Below, piece after piece: positions 23,723 to 33,769 of a DNA stretch of 47,804 nucleotides; the first letter of the stretch is position 1, and each line of letters begins with the position of its first letter. A model generated the notes under the pieces. It did no database searches and was not told where the DNA came from. It saw only the letters and a program-made list of their open reading frames with translations. Origin of the DNA: Hofstenia miamia. Its lineage: Eukaryota; Xenacoelomorpha; Acoela; Hofsteniidae. The translations under genes and the position numbers were made by a program. The stretch lies in NCBI GenBank assembly GCA_900660155.1, contig CABFPE010000039.1:1294563-1342366 (forward strand), given 5' to 3'.

Positions 23723-26045
23723 GAATGCTTTTGAAGAGCCTGCTAAATCAAATTTTCACAAATTGAGATATTCGAATTTTAAATTTCAAAATGATGAAAA
23801 TTGATTATTTGTTTTCTTGCACTTCTTTTTTAGGTTTTCCCATTTAAAATAACCCTGTTGTCATCTTAGAAGTAATATTATTGTACTATTGACTTTACAT
23901 AACTACTTATCAGACAAAATGTTGAGGATGTCCCGAGTTGGACTTAGCATGTTTTTTGCATGAAAATTCAAAAATTCTTTTCATCCCCTTATCCCGCTGA
24001 AATTTTTTTCAGAATATCTTTGAAGGTGAGAAAGTCAAGCATAATACTTCAAAACTTTGTTTTTTCTGAAATATTAGACATATTTCTACAAAATTCTCAC
24101 AATATTCTATTCATTCTTTCTCAACATTATTACTTAAAAGAACTGCTTTTTTACTTGAAAGATTATCCAAACTATAATATCACTTGTTTTTTAATATGGA
24201 TTATATAAATAAAAAGTGATCCATTCAGTATTTACAATATTGAACATATTCTCAATCGTTCAGTTCTTGAATTTCAATCATATGTTCATAACATTTTCAA
24301 TTTTCTGATCTAGAAAACTTTCATTATTTTATAAGTCTGCTTTCTTGGCACACGAGATCGGAATCGGCTCTCTGGATGTTGGAGTCAATTCCCCCAGTGC
24401 TGCCTTTTTTCATAACCACCATGATGGAGCTGAAACACAAGCCATTCCCGTTTGCTCTGTGGTAAATGAGATGAAGTTGTTCTATGCTTATCATGATCTC
24501 TTTGACTGGTCTTGTTTGAAATGGGTAACTCTATTTGTAGATGTTTTTGTTTGATTCACATTGAGATCATCAGGACGATACAGCTTTTTTGGTTCTACTG
24601 ACTGAGTGGTGAGCATGTCGGGCTTTAAATTATTCAATATGACCAATTGTAGGGTTTCTCTTGTATAAACTTTCCAATGTTTCCCATTATTTCCTCTGGT
24701 ATTTTAAGGGGCTGTCTTGTGAAAGAATTAATCATTTTCATTTTTTGAATATCTATAAGAACGATGGAATAATGTATGTCATTATACAATTAGAAATTTA
24801 ATTTTGCACACCTGCAATCCTCACCAGTTTATGACTAGATAATCACAATTTATTATTTCTTCTTAAATTGCTTTTTTCCTTTTCCATGATGCCACAGATG
24901 TGTACATGTCTATGATTACAATGTAAGCAAAACAGAAACGACCTCCTTTTCGATTCTCATATTGAACAGAAATTTTGAAAATATCACGTGTCGATGGACT
25001 CTTCAATATGAAGTGGAAAAATAATATAGTGTATAATTACTCTAAAATCTATACTCTTTTTGAACTTGCTAATATGTTGTGTGCTAAGAGATTGCTTCAA
25101 TTTTCTCTTGACGAGTTCTTATTTCTATGGAAAATTACTCACTGCAATCTGAACATTTCACCTTTTTATGTTAATGCAGTTATTTGTTCTGTAAGAAATA
25201 CAAAGGCGACTGTCATTTTATTGTAATATTTGTAAATTGTTGCAATGCTGCTATATTTAATATAGTAGCCAGAGGATAACATTTGAATTTGTAATTTATC
25301 ACTTGTCTCTTATTTACTGGTATTGAACTCTGTGGTTATATATACCATTGATAGTGTCTCCAACTAACTGGTTTATATAAAAGTATGAATATTTATGCTA
25401 TTAAGAGCTAATTTTCATCATTCATTACTATCATGAATAATATTGGCAGTGTTTTTTACTTAGGCAGCTACTGTAAGTGAAGATTTACTAATTTCTCTCA
25501 AAGGACTGCTTGACGATGATCCGTCAAGAACGCGATTAGTGGCTTGCAAATCAATTAGAATACTTTTGGAAATATGCGGTACGCAGATAGAAATGGACAA
25601 TCTTCACAAATTAGTTCCAGATTTATTAAAAGTATGAATTTATAGTTTTAAGTTTTTCTATGTTTTTTAGAGAATGGATGATTCTAATGATGAAATTCGA
25701 GTAGAGGTTTGTAAGGTCTTTAGTGCATTATTCCGTTGCATTCCCAAGAACTATAATGTTCAATTATATCGAGCCCATCTTGATGCCCTGTATAAAGGTT
25801 TGCTGCTTCATCTAGACGACCCAGAGCCACTAATTCAACAAGCTGTTTACGGTATGCATTTTCATAAGTGATTTTGCCCATAAATTGAATTTTCCAATGG
25901 TTCTCATTTAATTCTTTGTTTAGATGTAATCAAGGATTGGTCATTATTGGACCCAAGAATGATGGCTGAAGAAGTAAACTTAGTTAAGCACAAGCATAGA
26001 ACTTCAAAGTTTTGTGATCAATTGTTGGAGGCCTTACCTATCTAG
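5512..26045 (+). CDS. DNAAF5: Dynein axonemal assembly factor 5 (HEAT-repeat protein), complete 14-exon gene
   Basis: DNAAF5/HEATR2 is a cytoplasmic HEAT-repeat scaffold needed to preassemble axonemal dynein arms before transport into cilia. I resolved 14 exons with consistent phases: 5512-5739, 5782-6364, 6418-6528, 6574-6687, 6788-6906, 9083-9187, 10191-10298, 14754-14903, 15322-15487, 15847-15973, 21575-21737, 25464-25631, 25671-25851, 25924-26045. The sum is 2445 nt, giving 814 aa plus TAG; the human protein is about 855 aa. Family-diagnostic segments occur in order: FHMQSETLINPLL and SHQHSKVR (exon 2), FEEENEQDFKDKLDF (exon 3), GDWVVETRIK (exon 4), LIGYFVNPEVW (exon 6), AGRVHCALRTAAA (exon 11), LLLHLDDPEPLIQ (exon 13). 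Alpha-helical HEAT units run through its length; there is no signal peptide or membrane segment. A second gene lies inside intron 10. No frameshift or internal stop was found, so the gene looks intact. Confidence 0.93.
7250..7629 (+). mobile_element. Probable LINE 3' end with (ATT)n tail in DNAAF5 intron 5
   Basis: A stretch with more GC and CpG than its surroundings ends in a run resembling a LINE 3' terminus (TTCAGCGGCTTAATAAAG, then ATT repeats to about 7629). The minus strand has an 81-codon open frame here (7301-7546) with no recognised motif, probably a shadow. I call it a truncated non-LTR element from the composition break and the trinucleotide tail only; the family is not determined. 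Confidence 0.4.
9083..9187 (+). CDS. DNAAF5: DNAAF5 exon 6 (residues 386-420)
   Basis: Exon of 35 codons, phase 0 at both ends, with acceptor CCAATTTAG and donor GTTTGT. It encodes LIGYFVNPEVWCELLLP, aligning with the conserved LVGTFVSPEVF block of vertebrate DNAAF5. It sits about 2.2 kb from exon 5 and 1 kb from exon 7. A tempting extra exon at 9288-9368 was rejected because exon 7 continues the family alignment directly. Confidence 0.88.
9801..9826. repeat. Short palindrome in DNAAF5 intron 6
   Basis: AAACACTGTTT is followed at once by its reverse complement AAACAGTGTTT with one extra A between them, a near-perfect hairpin of 11-bp arms. No neighbouring gene uses it as far as can be seen. 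Confidence 0.45.
10191..10298 (+). CDS. DNAAF5: DNAAF5 exon 7 (residues 421-456)
   Basis: A 36-codon exon, phase 0 at both ends, with acceptor TCTATTTTAG and donor AAG|GTTTGT. It encodes VLSACVSC then a helix with FLDKILDVVLD. Joined to exon 8 it aligns without gaps to the vertebrate block that runs from VLASAMRG to NDLYLERLLL. The Penelope-like fragment begins just after its donor site. Confidence 0.86.
10310..11587 (+). mobile_element. Penelope-like element fragment, copy 1 (RT C-terminus and GIY-YIG), broken
   Basis: Around 10331-10500 the + strand encodes INFLDI and KLYQKPTFTGLYIPF, the C-terminal reverse-transcriptase pattern of Penelope-like elements. A stop-broken segment to about 10800 carries NGYPQKLIRKII. 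From about 10840 a GIY-YIG nuclease-like region follows (IVYSYDCDKC, then SSCIGETKRHLKTRAKEH), then after a frameshift at an A-run an EA-type end (KIVEAICIKSTKKTLINKQ). In this copy the tyrosine of the YIG motif is Cys, and Arg/Glu positions kept in copy 2 are Lys. It lacks the N-terminal RT, has several stops and sits in DNAAF5 intron 7. It is a dead, 5'-truncated copy. Confidence 0.85.
11588..11588. other. Single-N assembly join
   Basis: One N separates two 820-bp direct repeats (10768-11587 and 11589-12408). A single N exactly between near-identical copies is typical of a scaffolding join where overlapping contigs were not merged. Confidence 0.7.
11589..12408 (+). mobile_element. Penelope-like element fragment, copy 2 (GIY-YIG region)
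   Basis: This is a direct repeat of 10768-11587 at an offset of 821 bp. It differs mainly by five transitions clustered within about 60 bp of the GIY-YIG region. Copy 2 keeps the expected motif residues (DECSSSYIGETRRHLETRAKEH region: Tyr-Ile-Gly, Arg, Glu), so it looks closer to the ancestral state. The same frameshift at the A-run and the same downstream non-coding sequence follow. It could be a true tandem duplication or the second haplotype placed in tandem. Confidence 0.8.
12541..12880. mobile_element. hAT-like MITE with TIRs and 8-bp target-site duplication
   Basis: The element begins CAGTGTTGG and ends CCAACGCTG, inverted repeats with 8 of 9 matches. Directly outside lie CGGAAAAT (12533-12540) and CGGAAAAC (12881-12888), a 7/8 matching 8-bp duplication. 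CAG...CTG ends plus 8-bp duplications are the hAT superfamily signature. The interior has paired GATTTAAATC motifs near both ends (12550-12575 and 12832-12868) and no coding capacity. At 340 bp it is a non-autonomous element, inserted in DNAAF5 intron 7. Confidence 0.8.
14754..15973 (+). CDS. DNAAF5: DNAAF5 exons 8-10 (residues 457-603)
   Basis: Three exons: 14754-14903 (phase 0), 15322-15487 (ends phase 1) and 15847-15973 (ends phase 2). They encode central HEAT repeats, including SLYLRELLAF, VDQLYSLHTATLL and DVELRLKTITLLCQMLL, matching the order in vertebrate DNAAF5. Introns 8 and 9 are 418 and 359 bp. Exon 10 is followed by the 5.6-kb intron 10 that holds the riboflavin transporter gene. 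Confidence 0.88.
17132..21364 (-). CDS. SLC52A: SLC52A-family riboflavin transporter, complete 5-exon gene nested in DNAAF5 intron 10
   Basis: This is a multi-pass plasma-membrane transporter for riboflavin (vitamin B2), the FMN/FAD precursor. Exons in transcript order: 21364-21266, 20488-20152, 19635-19393, 19234-19013, 17421-17132; total 1191 nt, 396 aa. Phases agree throughout and the splice sites are GT-AG. The start ATG (21362-21364) has an in-frame TAA upstream. Family blocks occur in order: SWLSISGIYAELPLIV (exon 1), DCTSTVTYFPFMSVL and FFIGEGMSGLIPNAVALIQG (exons 2-3), QTYTLMPYGN and ATNLSAMSSPMICLIQ (exon 4), and ALRWYGEGTQIGSFFGALLG near the C-terminus (exon 5). Hydrophobic segments suggest about ten or eleven membrane helices. 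It is shorter than human SLC52A2/3 (445-469 aa), mainly in the central cytoplasmic loop. The paralogue type cannot be assigned. The whole CDS lies inside intron 10 of DNAAF5 on the opposite strand. Confidence 0.92.
17514..17620. repeat. Four imperfect ~30-bp tandem units in SLC52A intron 4
   Basis: The motif GCGCTCTATACAAAT recurs at about 17514, 17544, 17575 and 17602 with small changes. It lies about 100 bp beyond the exon 5 acceptor on the SLC52A intron side. It is a short degenerate minisatellite with no assigned function. Confidence 0.55.
18838..18871. repeat. (TA)n microsatellite
   Basis: About 17 uninterrupted AT units in SLC52A intron 4. Confidence 0.9.
20657..20710. repeat. Compound (TA)n-(GA)n microsatellite
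   Basis: A TA run to about 20684 passes directly into a GA run to about 20710, in SLC52A intron 1. Confidence 0.9.
21575..21737 (+). CDS. DNAAF5: DNAAF5 exon 11 (residues 604-658)
   Basis: Acceptor GACGTTTAG, donor GAG|GTACTT. Its first base completes a Ser codon begun in exon 10, confirming that the transcript runs across the nested gene. It encodes LILPNTIWKAGRVHCALRTA, matching the vertebrate block [20 protein letters not shown]. It begins only 210 bp beyond the start codon of the oppositely oriented SLC52A gene, so that gene's promoter or 5' UTR probably overlaps this exon. Confidence 0.9.
23404..23719. repeat. Direct duplication around a (TA)n tract and a 121-N gap
   Basis: The sequence beginning CCTCTCGAATTTGACATTTC at 23404 recurs at 23625, and both copies run into (TA)n. 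Between them is a run of Ns (23504-23624). Identical flanks on both sides of a gap at a TA repeat point to duplicated contig ends more than to a biological duplication. It lies in DNAAF5 intron 11. Confidence 0.8.
24330..24640. other. Higher-complexity island in DNAAF5 intron 11, unidentified
   Basis: This stretch is noticeably less AT-rich than its surroundings. It has a 69-codon + strand frame (24345-24554) and broken minus-strand frames. It does not continue the DNAAF5 protein, and I do not recognise it. A decayed transposon piece is the likeliest explanation, but that is inference from composition only. Confidence 0.3.
25464..26045 (+). CDS. DNAAF5: DNAAF5 exons 12-14 and stop codon (residues 659-814)
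   Basis: Exons 25464-25631, 25671-25851 and 25924-26045 encode the last HEAT repeats. The introns are 39 bp (25632-25670) and 72 bp (25852-25923). Conserved sequence includes LLHLDDPEPLIQQAV and the C-terminal VKHKHRTSKFCDQLLEALP, which corresponds to the vertebrate HKHRSATYCEQLL ending. The stop TAG is at 26043-26045. No canonical AATAAA signal was spotted in the next 200 bp. Confidence 0.93.
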
Positions 26046-27368
26046 TGCACATTAGAAAGTGTACATTTCAGTTAATGTATTTTGCATTTTATATGTATCA
26101 TTTGTAAATCAAACATTTCGTTACTCTATGTGTAAACTTTAACATAAAAACAGGTACAAAATATTGAAGTTTTCATTGTTAAGGTATTTTAATAGTTTCA
26201 GTAAAACATATATTTCGTTAGTTCTTAGTATCGTCGAAAAACTTACGTTGGTTTTAGGAAATTAAATGCAATATTATTATAATTAACAAAGTCAAAGAGA
26301 ATATTTTTAGAAGTTGTCTTTTTTAGAGTTAGTTTTAATAGCATTATGTATAAGATTCAGTTGATTTAATATATAATAATGTTAAGTTTTACATTATATA
26401 ATTAATTTGATTATGACTTGGATAGCTAAAAGTTAATTAAGTTTTATTTTGAAGTTTGAGGGTAGTTTTAGAGGAACAAGGTGGACAAAAATTTAATATT
26501 TCTCTAAAAAGTATAGTGTTCGGGTAATATAATAAGAATAGTATAATTAACAAATTGTGATGTATATAAAGATTATTGGCCTGTTTCATTTGCTTTGCGA
26601 AGTAATACCGCACTAAAATGAGCTCTTTGAAATACATTTTAGTGTTCAATTTCACTGATAGGGTTGACATCAAATAATTTCAATTACATGTTGGCTAAAT
26701 GCTTGTCAGCTAGTTGTAGGGGTTAACATTACTTGTGGAGGATCATTCATTCTAATGACATTTGCTAGTCCCAACCCCCCCCCCTTACTCAATGTTTTAA
26801 TGGGTGAGGTCAAACATTAAACTGGGACCATGGGTTTTGAAAATTTCTCACATGTGGCTGCGAGTGATGAAATTTTGCTTCTACAGAACACTTATTAATA
26901 TCTTTCAAAGTAACGCAATGATTGCTTTCGATTTTGTTTAAAAATTTTTTATTAAATACTTTCTCTTAAAATGCCCACCTTTACCGCAAGTTACACGTGA
27001 AAAGAGAATATTTTATGAAATTTGCATTCAAACGAAACTGTTCTGTGTTCTTTTTTGTCATAACATAAGTTTGCTAATAAGAATTTCTAAACATCATTGG
27101 GAATCTGCCTACTAGATGACACGTTTGAACAGTACGTGATTCAAGATTTGAGCGTCGGGAAACAGCCATGAAGAGTGCCTTATTAGCATATATTGGCAAC
27201 ATACTATACAACAACAAACAACAAAAAGAGTTTTATTTTAACTAGCAAATATAAATTATATTAGTAAAATTCATAGTTTGAAGATGCTTGTTTACAATTA
27301 GGGCATCTATATACAAGAAAACAAGAACATATCGACGATTCTACTTAAGAATTCTTTAAATGAAATGA
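26046..27368. other. Intergenic, no gene seen
   Basis: AT-rich sequence between the DNAAF5 stop and the first LINE remnant. It holds a C10-type homopolymer near 26775. It presumably contains the DNAAF5 3' UTR. I see no coding or RNA feature. Confidence 0.6.
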
Positions 27369-28400
27369 AATTAACTATCTGTATTTATAGTTGATTTTAT
27401 AATATAAAATACTGCTTACAACTCTAAATAGTGTCAAACAATAGAAATAAAGGAACAAAACACATACAAAGATAATATTTACAAAAATAATTACAATTAC
27501 TATATTGGGCTATGGCCAATTTAGGTTCGATGAGATCTATTGAATAATCACTTAAAAATTTAAAGCCTCGCCATTTGTATTCAAGCCTTTCCTTCGTATA
27601 ACTACAGAAGTATTTTTTAATTTCGTTTTTGAATACTCTAAATTTACTTATTTATAGATTTTGATAAATTATTCCATATATTTGTTGATATGTTGAGAAA
27701 TGAATTTTTCATTGTTTTCTTGTTATATGGAAGAGGCCTAATTTTTAGGGTTCTATGATTGTGTCTAAGCAATATTTTAGAGGATAGAACATTAGATTTG
27801 TTATTGAGAACAATATTATTACATATTTTAAAAAAATTAGTTAACACATTTTTATAAATAATGCATTGTGGATTTAGAAAAGTTTTTGTTAATTTCTTAA
27901 TTTCTGCATTCTTGTTATGTAAATGATTAACTGCTATTTGTATAGCCCAATTTATTTGTACATTGATTTTATTCAAAAGTTGTTGATTTATGTCAGTATA
28001 TAGTATGTTTCCATAACTAAAGTGACTTAGTATTAATGTGTGAATTAATTGAATCTTTGCTGTGGTTGGAAGCTGTTGTGTTACATTACTAAGATCCTTT
28101 ATTGAAATAGCCATTTTCTTTATAACATTATTTATTTGCTTTGTAAAATTAAGTTGAGAATCAAAATTTATACCTAGATATTTGGAGGAATTAACTTGTT
28201 CTATATATGTATCATTAAATTTTAATTTATATTGCGAAGCGCTTGTGTTGTTATCGTTAGATTTAGGACTAATTATACAAAATTGTCTTTTAAATGGGTT
28301 TATTCTCAGCCTTAATGATACAAAATATTGTGCAAGATAAATACAATTCTCTTCAAGAATTGCTCCACCGCTTTAGTATCAATAACATTTGCCTTATTTT
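27369..28400 (-). mobile_element. Non-LTR retrotransposon family A, copy 1 (3' fragment)
   Basis: A minus-strand frame at 27644-28114 encodes the post-catalytic RT region (LPTTAKIQLIHTLILSHFSY, then NKINVQINWAIQIAVNHLHN) and the typical terminal block ending NISTNIWNNLSKSINK. The thumb/linker pattern fits the Jockey/CR1/L2 superfamily. The 3' end aligns with family A copies at 30193 and 31424. The catalytic YADD is absent, and the 5' end breaks off at about 28400. The copy is dead. Confidence 0.8.
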
Positions 28401-30162
28401 TAAGTAGGCCACTTCCAATTTTTTAGCTCTTTGAAAATAGATTTACTTTGTAAAAATTTTTTTTCAGAATATATCATCTTGTTGAGAAATTACTATTGTA
28501 TAAAGTAATAAGATAAACAATGAATATAAGAAGAAAAGAATTTTTCCTACGAGTAAATAAAAAGGAGTACTAATTCCATTGAAGTGTTATTGCCTAAATT
28601 AAGAAATAACAATTGCAGGAAGTTTAAAAACGTGCAACAATTTGTATGTCATTTTCAGTTTTGCAATAATTTCCGACTGAAAACTTACATATTTATTGAT
28701 GACATGCAGAAACGTCAAACTGTATAACCTTTAATTGTGTACTATCCCATATATCTGTAGTATTCAAAGTTTATATTTTTATGAATATAGTAATTAATTT
28801 ATAACGCATAGCAAAAAAATAATATTAATGAAAGATAAAAGATATGTGATATATAGTTTGATATAACAAAATTTTCTTATGCTAATTTAGGCATTACATG
28901 ATAAAATTACAATACCTAAATTTTTTAATCGGCCAAATGGTAATAATTAAATATTAATCCATTATTAGAACAAGCAACTTAAAGTATTATCATACAATAA
29001 ATAAAAATATTTTTCACAAATTTAGGAAAATTTTTATTAAAAGTTATGTATGGAATTTAATTATTTATCAAAATAAAGGCCAGTAATAATTTATTGTTAG
29101 ATATTAAGAAAAGGTGTGTATAAATTACTTTAAAAAATACTGATATTCCTCAATTTTTAAATCATGTTATGAAAGATATTAGTTGAATCAACGAAACACT
29201 ATATTTCTATCCAATAATATACAGGTATCATCCTCTTAGGCAATAAAAAGAAAAATCTATGCCCTTTAATTTATAGAATTTGCACTTGAAGAGTACACAT
29301 TAATGGATTATACGATAGTTAAATCCTACGAATCAAACTGTAGAAAGTAATGCTCGGCGGTTTCCAAAGAATGAGCTCAGTTTCGTTTTTTAGTAAAAAG
29401 TTAATCAAGAGAAAAATATTCTTTTAGAGTATATTTCCACAACTGCATTAAATTTAATATTTAATGAAGCACAACAAAGTTACACTTCACCTTAAATGCT
29501 TTTACTGAAAACATAAGAACTAGGTCATTGAAAAAATTGTAGACTGAAATAAATCTCTTAATGTTTTTGTCAAAGCTATGACAGCTTCTTTAAAAAATAA
29601 GCATTATCTAAAACAGAATAAAACTAGTGTCATTTATTTCATTTACATCCTTTTTTTCTTATCAAAATTTGGAATATTCATTAAAAAAATATATTTAATT
29701 TGGCCTATTAGTTTCAAATGCTTTCGCCACACGAACAATTTTAGCCCAAATTTGCACAATCATATGGTAACACATTCATAAATTAGAAGTGACAGTGTTC
29801 CACGATTTCCAAGTATCGCAATTGGCATGTAGGAAATTGTTTGAAAATGTGTGTAAGACTGTTTGGTTTTTAAATAGGAAATGGACAGGTGAAGCATAAA
29901 TGTGAAACCCTATAACGAAAAACAACATTACATTAATAAGAGCCTGCTTTTGTATAAATCTTACATTTTTAAGAGCTGATAAATTACCTAAACTTGAGCA
30001 AAAGTTTGTCATAACTTAAAGTTTTCAAACTCGATATATTTGTAAAACAAAGCACTATTATAATTTTTAATGAAATTAGTATCGATTTGCACTCACATTG
30101 AGAATGCAAGTGGTTATTTTTATGTGATTCTAAAACAAAATCTCCCTTTGAAAGGACAGTAT
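28401..30162. other. Very AT-rich spacer without recognisable genes
   Basis: Between LINE copies 1 and 2 there are no frames with family motifs and no inverted or tandem structure that I could recognise. Confidence 0.55.
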
Positions 30163-30192
30163 GAAGAAGAAGAAGAAGAAGAAGAAGAAGAA
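30163..30192. repeat. (GAA)10 microsatellite at a LINE 3' end
   Basis: Ten GAA units abut the 3' terminus of the minus-strand LINE copy that follows; in the element's sense this is a (TTC)n tail. A shorter tract of the same kind precedes the copy at 31411, so the tail belongs to the element family. Confidence 0.85.
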
Positions 30193-30685
30193 ATGTCTAT
30201 ATTTAGAGTTGATTTGTACAATATAAAATACTGTTTACAACTCTAAATAGCATCAAAAAATAACTACACAAGTACAAAATCAAATATACACGCACACAAA
30301 TGAATATTTACAAAGGCAATTATAACTAATGGCCTGGACTATGTCGAATTTATATGCGGTCAATTGAATAGTCAGTATTATAAAATTTAAAACCTCGCCA
30401 TTTGTATTCCAGTCTTTCCTTTGTATAACTATGGAAGTGTGTAACTATTTTGTCATTGAATACTCTTATTTTATTGATTTGTTTTATAGATTTGGGTATA
30501 TTATTCCATATATTTATTGATGTATTGAGAAATGAATTTTTCATTATTTTCTTGTTATATTTAAGAGGTTTAATTTTTAGTGTTCTATAATTATGTCTAA
30601 ACGATATTTTGGAGGATAAAACATTAGATTTGTTATAGGGAACAATATTATTAAATATTTTAAAGAAAGTAGTTAACACATTTTT
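30193..30685 (-). mobile_element. Non-LTR retrotransposon family A, copy 2 (3' end)
   Basis: It contains the element's 3' UTR and the end of ORF2 (minus frame 30350-30679, ending with the HFHSYTKERLEYKWRGFKFY block). It stops at a single N at 30686, after which the sequence jumps back into the same part of the element. RT catalytic motifs are missing. Confidence 0.8.
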
Positions 30686-30686
30686 N

Positions 30687-31409
30687 TTTATTTATTTTGT
30701 CTTTGAATACTCTTATTTTATTGATTTGTTTTATAGATTTGGGTATATTATTCCATGTATTTATTGATGTATTGAGAAATGAATTTTTTATTATTTTCTT
30801 GTTATATTTAAGAGGCTTAAATTTTAGTGTTGTATAATTATGTCTAAACGATATTTTAGCGGATAAAACATTAGATTTGTTATAGGGAACAATATTATTA
30901 AATATTTTAAAGAAAGTAGTTAACACATTTTTATAAATTATACATTGTGGATTTAGAAAAGTTTTTGTTAATTTTTTTATTTCTGCATTCTTGTTATGTA
31001 AATGATTAATTGCTATTTTTATAGCCCAATTTATTTGTACATTGATTTTATTCAAAAGTTGTTGATTTATGTCAGTATATAGTATGTTTCTATAATTAAA
31101 AGTGACTTAGTATTAATGTATGAAGTAATTGAATCTTTGCTTTGGTTGGAAGTTGTTGAGATATATTGCTGAGAGCCTTAATACAAATAGCCATTTTCTT
31201 AATAAAATAAGTTATTTGTTTTGTAAAATTAAGTTGAGAATCAAAAATGATACCTAAATATTTAAAAGAATTATCTTGTTCTATGTATGTTTCATTAAAT
31301 TTCAATTTAAATTGTGAACTATTTGTGGAATTATTGTTAGATTTAGGTCTAATTAAGCAAAATTGACTCTTAGCAGGGTTTATTCTTAGTTTTAGTGAAG
31401 CAAAATATT
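30687..31409 (-). mobile_element. Non-LTR retrotransposon family A, copy 3 (internal fragment between two single-N joins)
   Basis: Minus frames (within 30687-31055 and 31096-31409) cover the RT thumb/linker: NKINVQINWAIKIAINHLHN, a frameshift, then FNETYIEQDNSFKYLGIIFD and LTLILSHF-like sequence. It lacks its own 3' end and starts and stops at single Ns (30686 and 31410). It is probably a contig end placed next to a sibling copy. Confidence 0.75.
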
Positions 31410-31410
31410 N

Positions 31411-33760
31411 AGAAGAAGAAGAAATGTCTATATTTAGAGTTGATTTGTACAATATAAAATACTGTTTACAACTCAAAATAGCGTTAAAAAACAACTACAC
31501 AAGTAAAAAATCAAATATACACGCACACAAATGAATATTTACAAAGGCAATTATAACTAATGGCAGTCAATTGAATAGTCAGTATTATAAAATTTAAAAC
31601 CTCGCCATTTGTATTCCAATCTTTCCTTTGTATAACTATGGAAGTGTGTATTTATTTTGTCATTGAATACTCTTATTTTATTGATTTGTTTTATAGATTT
31701 GGGTATATTATTCCATATATTTATTGATGTATTGAGAAATGAATTTTTCATTATTTTCCTGTTATATTTAAGAGGTTTAATTTTTAGTGTTCTATAATTA
31801 TGTCTAAACGATATTTTGGAGGATAAAACATTAGATTTGTTATTGAGAACAATATTATTACATATTTTAAAGAAAGTAGTTAACACATTTTTATAAATTA
31901 TACATTGTGGATTTAGAAAAGTTTTTGTTAATTTTTTTATTTCTGCATTCTTGTTATGTAAATGATTAACTGCTATTTGTATAGCCCAATTTATTTGTAC
32001 ATTGATTTTATTCAAAAGTTGTTGATTTATGTCAGTATATAGCATGTTTCCATAACTAAAGTGACTTAGTATTAATGTGTGAATTAATTGAATCTTTGCT
32101 GTGGTTGGAAGCTGTTGTGTTACATTACTAAGATCCTTTATTGAAATAGCCATTTTCTTCATAACACTAGTTATTTGTTTTGACAAAACAAAGTTGAGAA
32201 TCAAAAATGATACCTAAATATTTAATACAATTAAATTGCTTATGTATGTGTCATTAAATTTCAATTTAAATTGTGAGCTATTTGTAAAATTATTGTTAGA
32301 TTTAGGTCTTATTAAGCAAAATTGAGTTTTAGATGGGTTTATTCTTAGTTTTTGTGAAGCAAAACGTGCAATTTTCTTAGAGAACTTTTATAGCAATTCA
32401 GTGAACTAAATAGCATAGTATCATCAGCATATTGTATAACATTACATGTGGTATGATTGCTTAAATCATTTACATACATATTGAATAGTAACGATCCCAA
32501 AATTGTTCCTTGTGGAACACCATTTTTATGAAAAATCCAGTCAGAAAGAATTCCCCTTAGTTTAACTCTTTGTTTGCAATTATGGAGATAACTGCACTTT
32601 CGTTTGAGAGGCCTAGAATTTTTATTTTTTTTAATAATATGTGGGGGTCGATGCAGTCAAATGCTTTTGATAAATCTAAGCATGCAACTGCTGAACACTA
32701 ATCTATATTTATGCTATTTCTCCAATTTTCGGTAGCTGTTAACAAAGCATCATTTGTAGAAATATATTTACGAAAACCATATTGATTTTGAGAATACAGA
32801 TTATGTTTACATAAATGTTCGTTAATTTGATTAAAAAGAAGTCGTTCAAAAATCTTACTAATTGGCGATGTAACAGATATCGGTCTATATTTCAAACAAT
32901 CTTTTAGGTCATCTTTTTTAAATAATGGAGTAACATTTGCCAATTTTAATTGGTCAGGAAAAGTCTAATGTCTAATGAATGTATGAAAGTGACTCGGCTA
33001 TTATATCTGGAGCAATTTTTAGAGACCAAGTTGGGATAATTTACACAATTAACGTAATACGATTTGCAGCATTCTATATTTCGATTTAGTGATGAGGATC
33101 ATATTAGCATTGCCTCGCATTAGCGCAATTGAGAGAGATTGTAAAAATCTAAGGGGGCAGTAGTCATATCTCTATTGCGAATAGAGGGACCACTAGATTT
33201 GTATTTCAAAGATTAAATAGATTTTGTCACGATTCTGAAAGAGAAAGGCGGGTTACAGTTTTAACTTGATTGATCTTAGAGGAAGTATTTAATCCATTAA
33301 ATTCCTAAGTTGCAAAATATTTCATTTATGACCTTATTGTTAGTGATTACCTTTCCTTTATAATTTATTTTTTCATTTTTTATTGTTTCCTATTTAATAA
33401 ACTATTTATAAAGGCCCATCTACCTTTTTGAGAAGAGATGTTTTGATATCCAGAACGGCAGTATTTGTTTTAAGCTTTTCGTGTGTAAACATTGCTCAAT
33501 TTACGTGCATTGTTATAAGCATTATAATTGTTTGCAGTTTCAGAATTCTTGTATTCCTTCCATCAAGATTTCTTTTGTTCAATTAATGCTAAGCATTTTG
33601 TAGCAATCTATGGCTTAGAAACATTTTTAGACACTTATCAAATTTTCAGAGGAAAAATTTTCCTTTCAGTGCAACAAATATCTAAATACAGGGTGGTCGC
33701 TAGAAAAGCAGAAAATTTGTCAAACTGCTATTTATATCTTCAATAGCTGTATTATAACTT
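31411..33760 (-). mobile_element. Non-LTR retrotransposon family A, copy 4 (most of the RT, degenerate)
   Basis: The longest family A copy. In element order: a degenerate linker (about 33760-33050; frames resembling NYNAYNNARKLSNVYTRKA), RT fingers (32698-32943: YRPISVTSPISKIFERLL and YGFRKYISTNDALL), the catalytic block GVPQGTILGSLLF with YADD at 32420-32431, then thumb and 3' end (31557-32204). A (GAA)n tail remnant sits at 31411-31423. Frameshifts and stops separate the blocks. It is inactive. No endonuclease domain was found. Confidence 0.82.
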
Positions 33761-33769
33761 TTAGTCCTG

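Noticed and set aside
30163..30192. (GAA)n as a possible regulatory or disease-type repeat.
   Set aside because: It abuts the LINE 3' end and recurs at another copy (31411), so it is the element's tail.
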